A stretch of 41,558 nt of DNA, from assembly GCF_022179225.1 (NCBI RefSeq), contig NZ_BPQL01000078.1, positions 1 through 41,558 on the forward strand, given 5' to 3'. Under the pieces are notes generated by a model that was given only the letters and a program-made list of their open reading frames with translations, was not told the origin of the DNA and ran no database searches. The position numbers and the translations under genes are program-made. Origin of the DNA: Methylobacterium goesingense (GTDB lineage: Bacteria; Pseudomonadota; Alphaproteobacteria; Rhizobiales; Beijerinckiaceae). This document shows positions 26,552 to 36,110 of the stretch, piece by piece; positions within the stretch are counted from its first letter, which is position 1; each line of letters opens with the position of its first letter.

Positions 26552-27427
26552 TCAGAGAACCGGCATGGCGCCCGCCACCGTGATGAGGGCGCCGGAGGTG
26601 TAGCTGCTCTCCTCGGAAGCAAGCATCACGTAGGCGGAGGCGAGTTCGGCCGGCTGCCCGGGGCGCCCGAACGGCACCTGGCTGCCGAAGGACTTCACCG
26701 AATCCTCGCTCATCCCGGCGGGGATGAAAGGCGTCCAGATCGGGCCCGGCAGCACACCGTTCACCCGGATGCCCTTCTCGGCCAGCAGCTGCGACAGGCT
26801 CAGCACCATGTTGCTGAGTGCCCCCTTGGTGGCGCTGTAGGCCATCAGCGAGGGCATCGGGTGCTTGGAGTTCACCGAAGAGGTGAAGATCACCGAGGCG
26901 CCCGGCTTCAGGTGGGGGAGGGCAGCCTTGGTCACGTAGAACGGACCGAACACATTGGTGCGGAAATGATCCTCGAAGACCGTGTCCTCGATGGAATCCA
27001 GGCCCTGGTTGGGCTGCTGGAAGGCGCCGTTGTTGACGAGGATGTCGAGGCGGCCGAACGCCTCGACGGTCCGCGCCACGATCTCGCGGCCGTGGCCGGA
27101 CTGCTTGAGGTCGCCGGGCAGCAGCAGGGCGCGGCGGCCCGCCTTTTCGACCCACGCGGCCACCGCCTCGGCGTCCCGCTGCTCCTCGGGGAGGTAGGCG
27201 ATGGCGACGTCGGCGCCCTCGCGGGCATACGCGATGGCCACGGCGCGACCGATGCCGCTGTCGCCGCCGGTGATCAGCGCGGCCTGGCCGGCGAGCTTGC
27301 CCGAGCCCTGGTAGCTGGTCTCGCCGTGATCCGGCTCGGGGGACATCCGGTCGGTCTTGCCAGGGAAGCTCTGGGGCTGTCCCTCGAAGGGCGGGCGGGG
27401 ATACTTCGACAGGGGATCGTGGGGCAC
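26552..27427 (-). CDS. SDR-family oxidoreductase (YhdF/YghA-like)
   Basis: A 291-residue short-chain dehydrogenase with an N-terminal ~45-residue extension (Pro-rich, typical of the YhdF/YghA stress subgroup). The cofactor motif is TGGDSGIG at 53-60, with NNGA at 132-135. The catalytic triad is S183 or S184, Y197 and K201 (YSATK). GTG start at 27427, preceded by GGAGA about 9 nt upstream. The PAP2 gene ends 39 nt upstream, so the two may share a transcript. Relatives oxidise sugars or aldehydes; substrate unknown. Confidence 0.85.
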   Translation of the reverse strand: MPHDPLSKYPRPPFEGQPQSFPGKTDRMSPEPDHGETSYQGSGKLAGQAALITGGDSGIGRAVAIAYAREGADVAIAYLPEEQRDAEAVAAWVEKAGRRALLLPGDLKQSGHGREIVARTVEAFGRLDILVNNGAFQQPNQGLDSIEDTVFEDHFRTNVFGPFYVTKAALPHLKPGASVIFTSSVNSKHPMPSLMAYSATKGALSNMVLSLSQLLAEKGIRVNGVLPGPIWTPFIPAGMSEDSVKSFGSQVPFGRPGQPAELASAYVMLASEESSYTSGALITVAGAMPVL

Positions 27428-27466
27428 GCGGCGTCTCCGATGGCGGTTCGTGCGGGGAATGCCGCG

Positions 27467-28087
27467 TCAACCGGAGGAATCCGCCTCCGTTCCGGACGCG
27501 CGACCATTCCACCCGGAGCCGAGGCGGTGCACGAGCGTCTCGGCCGTGAACCCGACCAGGGCGCCGGCGGTCACGTCGGAGGGGAAATGCGCGCCCCGCA
27601 ACACCTGGGCCGCCACGACGCCGAAGGCCGCCGCCGCCGCGACGCCCCGGATCTCCGGATAGGCGCGACTGGCCGCGCACGCGACCGCGACGCTCATCGC
27701 CGAGTGCCCGGACGGGAAGGATTGCCAGGGCCCGACATTGGGCCCGAACCAGCCCTTCTCGTAGAGGCCCTCGTCCATCAGCACGTTGGGGCGCGTCCGG
27801 TGCACGATGCGCTTGACCGTTGTCTTCGTGGCCGCGGCCAGGATTCCGGACGCGAGCATGTGCCGCCCGGTCGTCGCCAGGCGGCGGTTTCCGCTTAAAG
27901 CCCCCCAGGCCAGGGTGCCGGCGGAGAGGGCGAGCAGCCAGCGCCAGCCCCCGGCCTCGCTCGCCGCCGCCAAGGCCCGCACCCGGCCCGTGTCCTTGGC
28001 GCGCGCCAGGGACACGCCGAGGCGGACATCCCCCGCCTCCAGGCGCCGGGCGAGGCCGGCAGCATCCTTGATCATCGACGGGTCCAT
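27467..28087 (-). CDS. PAP2-family phosphatase
   Basis: A 206-residue membrane phosphatase with the three PAP2 motifs: KRIVHRTRP, SFPSGHSAM and RGAHFPSD. Several hydrophobic segments flank them. Family members dephosphorylate lipid phosphates such as undecaprenyl pyrophosphate or phosphatidic acid at the membrane. The start is uncertain: ATG at 28087 or 28075 (MDPSMIKD contains both), each close to GAGG. The frame is open further upstream without family sequence. It precedes the SDR gene. Confidence 0.8.
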   Translation of the reverse strand: MDPSMIKDAAGLARRLEAGDVRLGVSLARAKDTGRVRALAAASEAGGWRWLLALSAGTLAWGALSGNRRLATTGRHMLASGILAAATKTTVKRIVHRTRPNVLMDEGLYEKGWFGPNVGPWQSFPSGHSAMSVAVACAASRAYPEIRGVAAAAAFGVVAAQVLRGAHFPSDVTAGALVGFTAETLVHRLGSGWNGRASGTEADSSG

Positions 28088-28405
28088 CCTCGGGCCGGGT
28101 CCATCCTCGGGCAAAGCACGGCCGTAAACGCCGCGCCGCGCGGATCGTTCGAGACCCCGTGCATCCACCCGCCGCCAGGGGGCAGCGTGTGCCAGGGGAG
28201 GTATTAATTGGCACTGGCGCCGGGAAACATGGCACTCAGTGGAAGGCATATGTGGTGATCGGTCAGCGTGGAGCCGGAATCTGGGCCCATCACGTTTGCG
28301 GCGAGCAGGTATCCTCGATGCGATGGATTAATGGGCTGGTACCCGCAACAATCCTCCCCATGGGCGGAACAGACACCGACCAGCGGAGAGAATGGCGTGG
28401 AGGCG
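28088..28405. other. Intergenic region upstream of PAP2 gene
   Basis: About 320 nt between the PAP2 start and the LOV kinase stop. It includes a patch of lower GC around 28200-28360 and an 88-codon plus-strand frame without family character. No hairpin or repeat was convincing. Confidence 0.4.
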
Positions 28406-31400
28406 CTACGAACTGGCAATGAGCTCCCGGATCCGTGAGGCCAAGGCTTCCATCACGAAGGGCTTCGTCAGGACGGCCATGCCGGGGTCGAGGTGCCCGT
28501 TCCCGACCACGGCGTTCTCGGCGTAGCCGGTAATGAAGAGCACCTTCAGGCTCGGCCGGCTGACCCGGGCCGCGTCCGCCACCTGCCGGCCGTTCATGCC
28601 GCCCGGCAGCCCGACGTCGGTGACCAGCAAATCGATGCGCACGTTCGAGCGCAGCACCTTGAGACCTGCCGGTCCGTCGGCGGCCTCGATGGCGGTGTAG
28701 CCGAGATCCTCCAGCACTTCCGTCACCAACATCCGGACGGTGGGCTCATCGTCGACCACGAGCACGGTCTGCCCTTGTTCGGCGCGGGGTGCGTCGCTCA
28801 GGGACGCCATGAGATCCGCCTCCTCGGCCTCGCCGTAGTGGCGCGGGAGGTACAGGCACATCGTCGTGCCGTCGCCGATCTCCGAGTAGATCCGGACATG
28901 GCCGCCCGATTGCCGGACGAAGCCGTAGATCATCGAAAGGCCGAGGCCGGTGCCCTGCCCGATGGGCTTCGTCGTGAAGAACGGGTCGAAGGCACGCTCG
29001 ATCACCTCGGGCGTCATCCCGGTCCCGGTGTCCGAGACGCACAGGGACAGGTACTGGCCGGGGGGCAGGTCGCGCTCCTTGGCTCCCCTGTCGTCGAGCC
29101 ACTTGTTCGCCGTCTCGATGGTAATGCGGCCGCCGTCCGGCATCGCGTCGCGGGCGTTGATGCACAGGTTCAGGAGTGCATTCTCAAGCTGCGGCGGATC
29201 GACGAGGGCCGGCCATAGCCCTGGAGACCCGACAACCTCGACATGGATCGCAGGCCCGACCGTTCGCCGGATGAGATCTTCCATCCCGGTCACGAGCCCG
29301 TTCACGTTGGTCGGCTTCGGGTCGAGGGTCTGGCGGCGGGAGAACGCGAGGAGGCGATGGGTCAGCGCCGCGGCCCGTTTCGAGGCGCCCTGGGCGGCGT
29401 TGATGTAACGGTCGAGGTCGGTCAGACGCCCCTGCGCCATGCGGATCTGGAGAAGCTCCAGGCTGCCCGAGATGCCGGCAAGCAGGTTGTTGAAGTCGTG
29501 GGCCAGCCCCCCGGTGAGCTGGCCGACCGCCTCCATCTTCTGCGATTGCCGAAGCTGGTCCTCGGCCCGGAGCAGGGCCTCGGCCTGGTCCTTCTCCGCC
29601 GTGATGTCGCGACCGACCGCATTGATCAGGGTCTCGTCGGGACGGGTCGACCAGGAGATCCAGCGATAGGTTCCGTTCCTGTGGCGATAGCGGTTCTCGA
29701 AGCGCGCCAGGGAATTGCCCTCGGCCGAGCGGCGGGCACCCGCAAGGGTGTTCTCGATGTCCTCTGGATGCAGCAGGTCGAACAGGGAGGTCCCGACGAG
29801 TTCATCCTCACGCCAACCGAGCATGGTCCCCCATGCCGGGTTGACGGCGACGATCCGACCATCGAAGGCGCAGCGCAGCATGATGTCGGCGGAAAGCTGC
29901 CACAACGCATTGCGGTCGGTGGTGCGTTCGGCGACCTGGCGCTCCAGGGAGGCATTCAATTCCGCAAGTTCGGCGGCCTGCGACCGGCGCTCGTCGATGT
30001 CCGTATTAGTGCCGACCCACTGGATGATGCTGCCATCGATCGACCGGACCGGCTCGGCCCGGACCAGGAACCAGCGGAAAGCGCCATCGGCGCGGCGGAT
30101 GCGGAACTCGGTCTCGTAGACCTCACCGGTCGCCAGGGATCGTGTCCAGGCTTCGCCTGCCGCGGGAAGGTCGTCCGGATGGACGATGCGGCCCCAGATC
30201 TCCCCGTCCAACGTGCCAGGCGCATCCCCGCTGTAGGCGTAGACCTGCTCGTTGAACCAGAAAAGATACCCGTCGGGCCGGGCCGCCCAGACCTGGTTCG
30301 GGACCGCCTGGGTGAAGACGCGGAACTGTTCCTCGCTGGCGCGAAGGGCGCGCTCGGACCGCAGCCGTTCGGTCGCGAGGCGCACCCGTTCGGCGACTTC
30401 CCGCATCAAGGATAGTTCGCCCTCGGACCAGGCGCGGGCCTCGGCATGGTTCGCATAGAAAAGCGCGACGGAGTGGCCTTGCTCGACCAGCGGCATGTTG
30501 ACGAACGCACGCGCACTGATCGCCGACAGGGCCGTTGCGTTGGCCCGCGTGCGTGGGTCCGTCGCCGCATCGGCGACGATGGCCGTCAGACCTGCCTTCA
30601 GGTCCTCGATGTAGGATCCGTAATCGCGAAAATGCAGGACGCCGGCGAGGCTGATGATGCCCGGCGCATTCCAGTCCCGCTCGATGGTGATGGTCTCGGC
30701 CACCTTGTCGATCACGCCGTAACCGACCCGGCTTACCTCAAGCGTCCTTCCCAGGATCTCGCACGCCGTGAAGGCAAGGTCATCCGGGTCCTGGATGTCT
30801 CGGAGTCTGTCATTCAGATCGAGGAGGGTGGTGCGGCGCTTTTCGTCCTCTCGCGAGGAGCGGTCGATCTCGGCCCGCGCGCTGATGTCGACGACCACAC
30901 CGATGGCGCGAACGCACTGGTCCTGTTCGTCGAAGATGCCCCGGCCCTTCGAGGCGAGCCAGCGGACGATCCCGTCCTCGCGGCCGACGATGCGATACTC
31001 GATGTCCAAGGCCGCCCGCCTGGCCGGGTCGAGCATCGCGGCGAATGCCGCCATCGTCGTGTCACGGTCCTCGGGATGCAGCGTCTCGTGGAAGGTCGAC
31101 AGGTCATAGGTAGCATCCGGCGAGAGACCGAACATCGGCTTGGTGCGAGGCGACCAGATCAGGGTGTCGGTGACGGCATCGAGATCCCAGGTCCCGATCT
31201 CCGCGGCCTCGGTGGCGAGGCGTAGGACCGTCTCGCTGAACTGCAGGCGGTCCAGATTGGTGGCTTGTGCCGCCGTCAGAACGTCGTTCTCGCCCCTCAG
31301 GGTGGTCAGCTGCCTCGTGTCGGCGGTGACGTCGTACTGACTGGCGAAAAAGTACGCGACCTCACCGTTGGCATCCAGGACCGGGGCAAGAAGCAACTGG

Positions 31401-31771
31401 TTCCAGAACGTCGTCCCGTCCTTGCGGTAATTCAGGATCGCCAGTTCGATGCCGCGCCGTTCGGTGACGGCAGCACGGATGCGGGCCACGTCCCGCGGGT
31501 CGGTATCCAGTCCCTGTAGGAAGCGGCAGTTGTGCCCGATGATCTCCTCGGGGGCGTACCCGGTGAGACGCTGGAAGGCTTGGTTGGCAAAGATAATCGG
31601 GTTGTCGTGCTGCCGGGGATCCGTGATGATGATCGGCATGCGCGTGGCGCGGACCGCCGCCGCGAAGGGGTCGGTGAGCCCATCGCCGCCGGCGATCTCC
31701 GATAGGATGCGGTGCGTGTCGATCCGGACGGTTTCCGACGACGTTTGCGGCGTCGGGCCTGGTACTGACAT
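28406..31771 (-). CDS. LOV-type multi-PAS hybrid histidine kinase
   Basis: A 1121-residue cytoplasmic sensor. Order read from motifs (numbered from the ATG): LOV domain ~45-150 with the flavin-adduct cysteine C82 in GHNCRFLQG; PAS ~190-300; GAF-like ~325-470; PAS ~485-595; PAS ~620-735; HisKA with H758 in LAHDFNNLL; HATPase_c ~860-980 with DTGTGM and GTGLGLSM; C-terminal receiver ~1000-1120 with D1052 (LLVTDVGLP) and K1103. Blue light acting through the flavin adduct would drive phosphorelay to the attached receiver. The ATG at 31771 is preceded by GAGAAG; a GTG ten codons upstream is a weaker alternative. No membrane segment. The next gene upstream is a stand-alone response regulator. Confidence 0.93.
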   Translation of the reverse strand: MSVPGPTPQTSSETVRIDTHRILSEIAGGDGLTDPFAAAVRATRMPIIITDPRQHDNPIIFANQAFQRLTGYAPEEIIGHNCRFLQGLDTDPRDVARIRAAVTERRGIELAILNYRKDGTTFWNQLLLAPVLDANGEVAYFFASQYDVTADTRQLTTLRGENDVLTAAQATNLDRLQFSETVLRLATEAAEIGTWDLDAVTDTLIWSPRTKPMFGLSPDATYDLSTFHETLHPEDRDTTMAAFAAMLDPARRAALDIEYRIVGREDGIVRWLASKGRGIFDEQDQCVRAIGVVVDISARAEIDRSSREDEKRRTTLLDLNDRLRDIQDPDDLAFTACEILGRTLEVSRVGYGVIDKVAETITIERDWNAPGIISLAGVLHFRDYGSYIEDLKAGLTAIVADAATDPRTRANATALSAISARAFVNMPLVEQGHSVALFYANHAEARAWSEGELSLMREVAERVRLATERLRSERALRASEEQFRVFTQAVPNQVWAARPDGYLFWFNEQVYAYSGDAPGTLDGEIWGRIVHPDDLPAAGEAWTRSLATGEVYETEFRIRRADGAFRWFLVRAEPVRSIDGSIIQWVGTNTDIDERRSQAAELAELNASLERQVAERTTDRNALWQLSADIMLRCAFDGRIVAVNPAWGTMLGWREDELVGTSLFDLLHPEDIENTLAGARRSAEGNSLARFENRYRHRNGTYRWISWSTRPDETLINAVGRDITAEKDQAEALLRAEDQLRQSQKMEAVGQLTGGLAHDFNNLLAGISGSLELLQIRMAQGRLTDLDRYINAAQGASKRAAALTHRLLAFSRRQTLDPKPTNVNGLVTGMEDLIRRTVGPAIHVEVVGSPGLWPALVDPPQLENALLNLCINARDAMPDGGRITIETANKWLDDRGAKERDLPPGQYLSLCVSDTGTGMTPEVIERAFDPFFTTKPIGQGTGLGLSMIYGFVRQSGGHVRIYSEIGDGTTMCLYLPRHYGEAEEADLMASLSDAPRAEQGQTVLVVDDEPTVRMLVTEVLEDLGYTAIEAADGPAGLKVLRSNVRIDLLVTDVGLPGGMNGRQVADAARVSRPSLKVLFITGYAENAVVGNGHLDPGMAVLTKPFVMEALASRIRELIASS

Positions 31772-32019
31772 ACTTCTCACGCTTGTCGCCTCACCGGCCA
31801 CGCCGGCTCACTTGAACCATCTGATGCTGCCGGCTCGCGTCTCAGCACCGCCGCTCGAAAAAAATGGCGACGAAAGCGGGTCATCGAACGTCCCGTCCTC
31901 GCGTCACGAGGAACTAGGCGATTCTGGAACATCCAGGAAGGCATGGAGCCGCAGTCGAGCCCCCCGACATGCCAGCCACGTCCTGAGGCTGGTCGAGAAA
32001 ATCCACGATGGCATCCGCC

Positions 32020-32394
32020 TCACTCGGCGTGATGGATCGCGTCGACGACCTGCGATGCGCTGTAGGGCTTCGGCACGAAGAGGCCGTGGTCGGGAACCTC
32101 CCGGTCGGCGAGACGCTGGCGCCCCGAGGTCAGGATCAGACGGATATCGGGCCACGTCTCGAAGACGCGTCCGGCCAGGGTCACCCCGCACATCGATCCG
32201 GGCATGTCGACGTCGGTGAAAAGCACACCGATATCCGACCGCCGATGCAGGACCGACCAAGCCTCGTCGGCCTGGCGCGCCTCGACCACGGCGAAGCCCG
32301 CGTCTTCGAGCATCTCGACGGCGCACAGGCGTACGAGGTCATCGTCCTCGACGACGAGGATGACCGATGCGTCGGGGGCGCGCTTCATCGACAT
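32020..32394 (-). CDS. Single-domain response regulator next to the LOV kinase
   Basis: A 124-residue receiver: acidic EDDD at residues 16-19, phospho-acceptor D61 (LFTDVDMPG), T89/S90 (ILTSG) and K109 (VPKPYS). No output domain. It lies about 250 nt upstream of the LOV kinase gene on the same strand and is divergent from the HWE kinase. Either kinase could be its partner. A second in-frame ATG lies two codons in. Confidence 0.88.
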   Translation of the reverse strand: MSMKRAPDASVILVVEDDDLVRLCAVEMLEDAGFAVVEARQADEAWSVLHRRSDIGVLFTDVDMPGSMCGVTLAGRVFETWPDIRLILTSGRQRLADREVPDHGLFVPKPYSASQVVDAIHHAE

Positions 32395-32578
32395 GGCGCG
32401 TCAACAGGCCAGGCGGGGATGGGTTGCCGGTTTCGGACGTGATTGTGAAATGGTCGCGCCCATCACGTGCGCGGGCGCCACACTTGGCCTGGGCGTGGAG
32501 CAAATCGCCGGACGAGGGGTTCCTTCTCCCGGTGATGCGGTAGGCGTCGCCAAGGATCAGGACCGACCTAGGGATTGC
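32395..32578. promoter_or_regulatory. Divergent promoter region between response regulator and HWE kinase
   Basis: 184 nt between the two divergent starts. It should hold promoters for both genes. I could not assign -35/-10 elements or an EcfG-type site with confidence. Confidence 0.4.
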
Positions 32579-33556
32579 ATGGCCGAGGATACCACGACGA
32601 CCGAGTACGAGTGGACGCTCGCGAACTTCACGGAAACGATCCACCGGGGCGGCGTCGCCTTGTGGGCCTGGTCGCCGACCCGGCGGCTGGCCCAACTCGA
32701 CGACCTGTGCCGCGAGTTCTGGGCGACCGCGAAATCCGTCGTCTCCATCGACGAGCTTTTTGCCAAGGTGAACCCCGAAGACCGCCACGGAATGATGCTC
32801 GACTGGGATGCGAGCGCAACCGATCCAGGGCCTTACAGCTTCGACTTTCGCATCGGCGACGGTCCCGACGCTCGTTGGATCTCGGCACGCGGCGTCGGAG
32901 GAGATGCCGGCCAGGTCGGCGAGTGGGTGCAGGCCATTTTCCTCGACATCACCGACCGCAAGCGCGCCGAGGAAGCCGAACACCTTCTGACGGCCGAGCT
33001 CGAACATCGCGTCTCGAACATGTTCACCGTCGCCCGGGCGCTCACCGCCATCGTCGCCCGTGAGGCGAAGTCGACCCCCAATTTCGCTGAGGACCTTTCG
33101 CGCCGGTTCGGCGTTCTGCACGAGGCGACGACCTTGGCGACGCGTTCGCACAAGCACGACCAAGGCGATGTGAGGCTTCAGGACCTCGCCGAGCGCATCC
33201 TGTCCCCCTATCGAGCCGGCTCGAACATCAGCATCGAGATCGATGCCAAAGCCGTCGCGACGCCCAACCGCATCAACGACTTCGCGATGATCTTCCACGA
33301 ACTCGCGACCAATTCCGCCAAGTACGGGGCACTGTCAGGCGGTGGGACGCTCAAGCTGCGCGGTACCGGGGAAGACCACGAAACGAAGATCGTATGGGAA
33401 GAGGGCGTGCCACCGTCCAAAGCGGACAAGGTCGATGGGACCGGGTTCGGCTCTCGCCTTCTCAAACAGACCATCGAGCGGAGCCTGCTGGGACGCTACC
33501 GGCGCATTATCGACGAGAGCGGACTTCAATTCGAGATGGTGATCCCGACCGATTAG
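32579..33556 (+). CDS. PAS-domain HWE-family histidine kinase
   Basis: A 325-residue soluble sensor kinase: one PAS domain at ~20-125 ending in the usual DITDRKRAEEAEH linker, then the HWE kinase core. The phospho-acceptor is H143 (ELEHRVSNMF). H240 in the N-box (FHELATNSAKYGALS) and W273-x-E275 give the family its name. The G-box GTGFGSRLL follows. No LOV cysteine motif is in its PAS, so the ligand is unknown. HWE kinases are common in Rhizobiales and often feed general-stress (PhyR/NepR) or light signalling. AGGGA lies 6 nt before the ATG. Confidence 0.9.
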   Translation: MAEDTTTTEYEWTLANFTETIHRGGVALWAWSPTRRLAQLDDLCREFWATAKSVVSIDELFAKVNPEDRHGMMLDWDASATDPGPYSFDFRIGDGPDARWISARGVGGDAGQVGEWVQAIFLDITDRKRAEEAEHLLTAELEHRVSNMFTVARALTAIVAREAKSTPNFAEDLSRRFGVLHEATTLATRSHKHDQGDVRLQDLAERILSPYRAGSNISIEIDAKAVATPNRINDFAMIFHELATNSAKYGALSGGGTLKLRGTGEDHETKIVWEEGVPPSKADKVDGTGFGSRLLKQTIERSLLGRYRRIIDESGLQFEMVIPTD

Positions 33557-33981
33557 GGATCGAGCGCACGTGTGACGTTCGTGGAGAAGCCGTACACATT
33601 TCGGCAACGGCAAACCTGAGGGGGGTATCGAGCTCTCGTAGGGTACGCGCCAATCCGCTCTCGCTCAGTGGTGAAAGTCTGATGGATCGTAACCAAGGTA
33701 AAGCGTCTGCGATGGGTGGATTGTTGCCGGTTCGGTTATGGGCGACGGGATCAACGAGGCGGACCTTCCCTCGCATAGGATCATCGACGACTTTGCTTCC
33801 ATTCGACGACTGAGGCGGGTGAGAAGGGCCCCGCTTCCCACAATGGCCTTATGCAGATTGTCGCCATGCAGGAGGGCCGTCGCCATCTCTGGCGTGATCG
33901 GCTTCCGGTGCTGAAACAAGTCCATGCTCCGGGGGTATGGCGACGTCCCGGCTGAACTGAACGCCCCCCGATATCGGCTTG
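33557..33981. other. Intergenic region after HWE kinase
   Basis: About 425 nt containing one weak minus-strand ORF (33665-33925). No strong hairpin was found just after the kinase stop. Composition is less GC-rich than the kinase gene. Confidence 0.4.
33665..33925 (-). CDS. Possible small protein
   Basis: An 86-residue frame starting MDLFQHRKPITPEMATALLH. Its first ~45 residues read as plausible helical protein; the rest (from about SMILCEG) is less so. CGGAG sits too close to the ATG to be a normal ribosome site. It may be the remnant of a longer gene. Confidence 0.3.
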   Translation of the reverse strand: MDLFQHRKPITPEMATALLHGDNLHKAIVGSGALLTRLSRRMEAKSSMILCEGRSASLIPSPITEPATIHPSQTLYLGYDPSDFHH

Positions 33982-34227
33982 CTAGAAACGGCGCTCCTGA
34001 CGGTCTGGATTAGGACCGCGGCCGTGGTAGCTCGCCATGCAAGTATGCCAGATCTGCGAGCCGAGATCCCATAGGCCAAGGTGATTGGGGTTGGGGGCAC
34101 TGAACACCTCGGCCCTCGCCTGACTGCGGCAAGCACCGTCCTCCGGGCTTTGGATCGGCGGTTCCTCCGCAAGGGCGGCAGTAATCAGCGTGAAGGAGAC
34201 GAAGAGAGCCGGCAGCGCGCGATGCAT
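33982..34227 (-). CDS. Small secreted protein, unknown
   Basis: An 81-residue protein with a Sec signal peptide (MHRALPALFVSFTLITAALA, cleavage before EEPP) and a mature part with two Cys (C34 in DGACRS, C63 in WHTCMAS), which could form one disulfide. AAGG lies close to the ATG at 34227. The frame continues upstream in-frame but without signal character. Function unknown. Confidence 0.6.
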   Translation of the reverse strand: MHRALPALFVSFTLITAALAEEPPIQSPEDGACRSQARAEVFSAPNPNHLGLWDLGSQIWHTCMASYHGRGPNPDRQERRF

Positions 34228-34575
34228 GACCTTGGCCTCATAAGATGAAGTGCAGCTATCTCGCGCCGCAACGCGGCTACGAAGCGTGCCAGCAACAGCG
34301 TACTCCCAATCCCCGGGTTGTCGAGGCAGCGGTCGACGGGTGAGTAATTGGGTTGGGTCGGAGGCGTGTCCCGGGGCATGGGTGCCGCCCGGCTGATTTT
34401 CGGCCACTGCGACCCTCGACTGCCGGGCATCGGACCATTCGTGAGGCTTGAGCGCTGGGTCTCCCATGAAAGTCGACGATCACACCCTCTAGCCAGGCCC
34501 GACGGCGAGGCGGGCGGCCATGGCGAGACCTACCCCGAGCGGCGCGAGGCCTCGGGGGGATGAGCGTCGGTACCC
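34228..34575. other. Intergenic region between monooxygenase and small secreted protein
   Basis: About 350 nt with no convincing gene. It includes a CCCCGAG/CTCGGGG inverted repeat (34533-34557) that may terminate the monooxygenase transcript. Confidence 0.4.
34533..34557 (-). terminator. Possible terminator of the lipase-monooxygenase operon
   Basis: A 7-bp stem CCCCGAG/CTCGGGG with an 11-nt loop lies 19 nt after the monooxygenase stop codon. There is no T-tract. Confidence 0.4.
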
Positions 34576-36069
34576 TTACGATTCCTGTCCCCAAGCGTGT
34601 CCGCCGTCGGTTTTGGCGAGCGCTTCGAAATACCGCTCCGCGTCGTCCCACCCCGCTTCCCCGGCCGACAGGCCGACGTATCCGTCGGGTCGAACGACGA
34701 AGAAGCCCGAGGCGTTTGGTGGCTTTCGCGGTGCCGGTTCCAAAAGGCGGGGGAAGCGGCCCGTCAGCGCGGCCCCGCGCGCCTCATCGGCGGCATAGAG
34801 GAGAAAGCGCGGCTCCCCTCCCGCCCCTGGGGCCGGTCCCTCGTAGGCGTCTGGTTCCCATCGCACTCCGGATCCGGATCCGGCGGAGAGCGGGCTATCG
34901 GCATAGGCGATCTCGATCTCGCTCATCTGCGTCGCCATTTTATCGCGGACGGCGTGAAGGCCGAGCAGGAAGCGCAGCGCGAGGTTGCGTGCAGCCTGTG
35001 CCGCAGGGTTCGACAGCGTCGCCAAGTCGGTGAGCCGGCTGGCGTTGCGCAGCACCATGTCACCAACCGCGCTCCGCTCGGGGCTGTAGCTTTCGAGCAG
35101 GCACTCGCCGGCCTGGCCGCGGACCACCATCGCCAGCTTCCAGGCGAGGTTCACCGCATCCTGCATGCCGGTATTCATACCCTGGCCACCGGCCGGGCTG
35201 TGAATGTGCGCCGCGTCGCCGGCGAGGAAGATGCGTCCGCGCCGATACTCGGCCACCTTGCGCTCGTTGATGCGGAAGTTCGTAAGCCAGACCGGATCGG
35301 AAACGCGGAAGCCGCCGCCCGCGCGCCGGTCGACGAGGGCCTGTACCTCGTCGAGGGTGGGGTCGGACCGCGGATGCGCCCCATCCGTCTTGCCCACCGT
35401 GGCAATCACGCGCGCCCGTCCGCCCGGAATCGGGAAGATCACGAAAGGACCGTCGCGGTGCAGGTAGGTCGCGATCTCGTCTGGCGGCGGTGCCCCCGGA
35501 CCGTCGAGGCGCACGTCGGCGAGCAGCCAATCGTCGCCCTGGGCCGAACCCTCGAACGCGACGCCGAGCCCGTGCCGCACCGTGCTGTGGGCCCCGTCGC
35601 AGCCAATCAGCCACGGCGTTCGGATCGTCTCCTCGCGCCCGTCGGCGTGCCTCAGGCGCGCCTCGACACCGTCCGCCGCCTCGGTGAAGCCGACCAGTTC
35701 CAACTGCCTCTCTACCGCGATGCCGAAGGACCGTAAGTGCCCGGCGAGAAGGCGCTCGGTGTCCCGTTGCGGGATCATCAGGGCGTAGTTGTAGGCGCTG
35801 GCGATATGATCGAAGCGCGGGTTGCCGAGAACCTTCGTGCCGCTGCGGATCGAGGCGCCGGGGGCACGCAGCCCTGCGTCCAGGAAAGCCTGAGTGCAGC
35901 CCATCCTGTCCATGAGTTCGAGCGTGCGCGACCAGAGCACGAGGGCTTTCGACGTATCGGTGGCGTGCGGGGCGTGATCGATCAGGCGCACGCCCACGCC
36001 GTAGCGTGCCAGTTCGGCTGCCATGGTCAAGCCGACCGGGCCGGCTCCGACCACAAGGACGTCCGCCAT
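34576..36069 (-). CDS. FAD-dependent aromatic monooxygenase (PheA/TfdB family)
   Basis: A 497-residue flavoprotein hydroxylase. The FAD dinucleotide motif is VVGAGPVGLTMAAELARYG at the N-terminus. The DG motif is GCDGAHSTVRHGLG and the GD motif GDAAHIHSPAGGQGMN, so all three class A flavin monooxygenase signatures are present. Relatives hydroxylate phenols, polyketides or rifampicin using NAD(P)H and O2; the substrate is not predictable. The ATG at 36069 follows GAGGAGG at 6 nt. The lipase gene ends 41 nt upstream on the same strand, so they form a likely operon. Confidence 0.9.
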   Translation of the reverse strand: MADVLVVGAGPVGLTMAAELARYGVGVRLIDHAPHATDTSKALVLWSRTLELMDRMGCTQAFLDAGLRAPGASIRSGTKVLGNPRFDHIASAYNYALMIPQRDTERLLAGHLRSFGIAVERQLELVGFTEAADGVEARLRHADGREETIRTPWLIGCDGAHSTVRHGLGVAFEGSAQGDDWLLADVRLDGPGAPPPDEIATYLHRDGPFVIFPIPGGRARVIATVGKTDGAHPRSDPTLDEVQALVDRRAGGGFRVSDPVWLTNFRINERKVAEYRRGRIFLAGDAAHIHSPAGGQGMNTGMQDAVNLAWKLAMVVRGQAGECLLESYSPERSAVGDMVLRNASRLTDLATLSNPAAQAARNLALRFLLGLHAVRDKMATQMSEIEIAYADSPLSAGSGSGVRWEPDAYEGPAPGAGGEPRFLLYAADEARGAALTGRFPRLLEPAPRKPPNASGFFVVRPDGYVGLSAGEAGWDDAERYFEALAKTDGGHAWGQES

Positions 36070-36110
36070 CGATTCCTCCTCACGCTCGGGGGCTCGGCGC
36101 GAGCCCGGGA

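Noticed and set aside
31904..32326. Minus-strand frame overlapping the response regulator
   Set aside because: Out-of-frame with the receiver motifs and Arg/Pro-rich.
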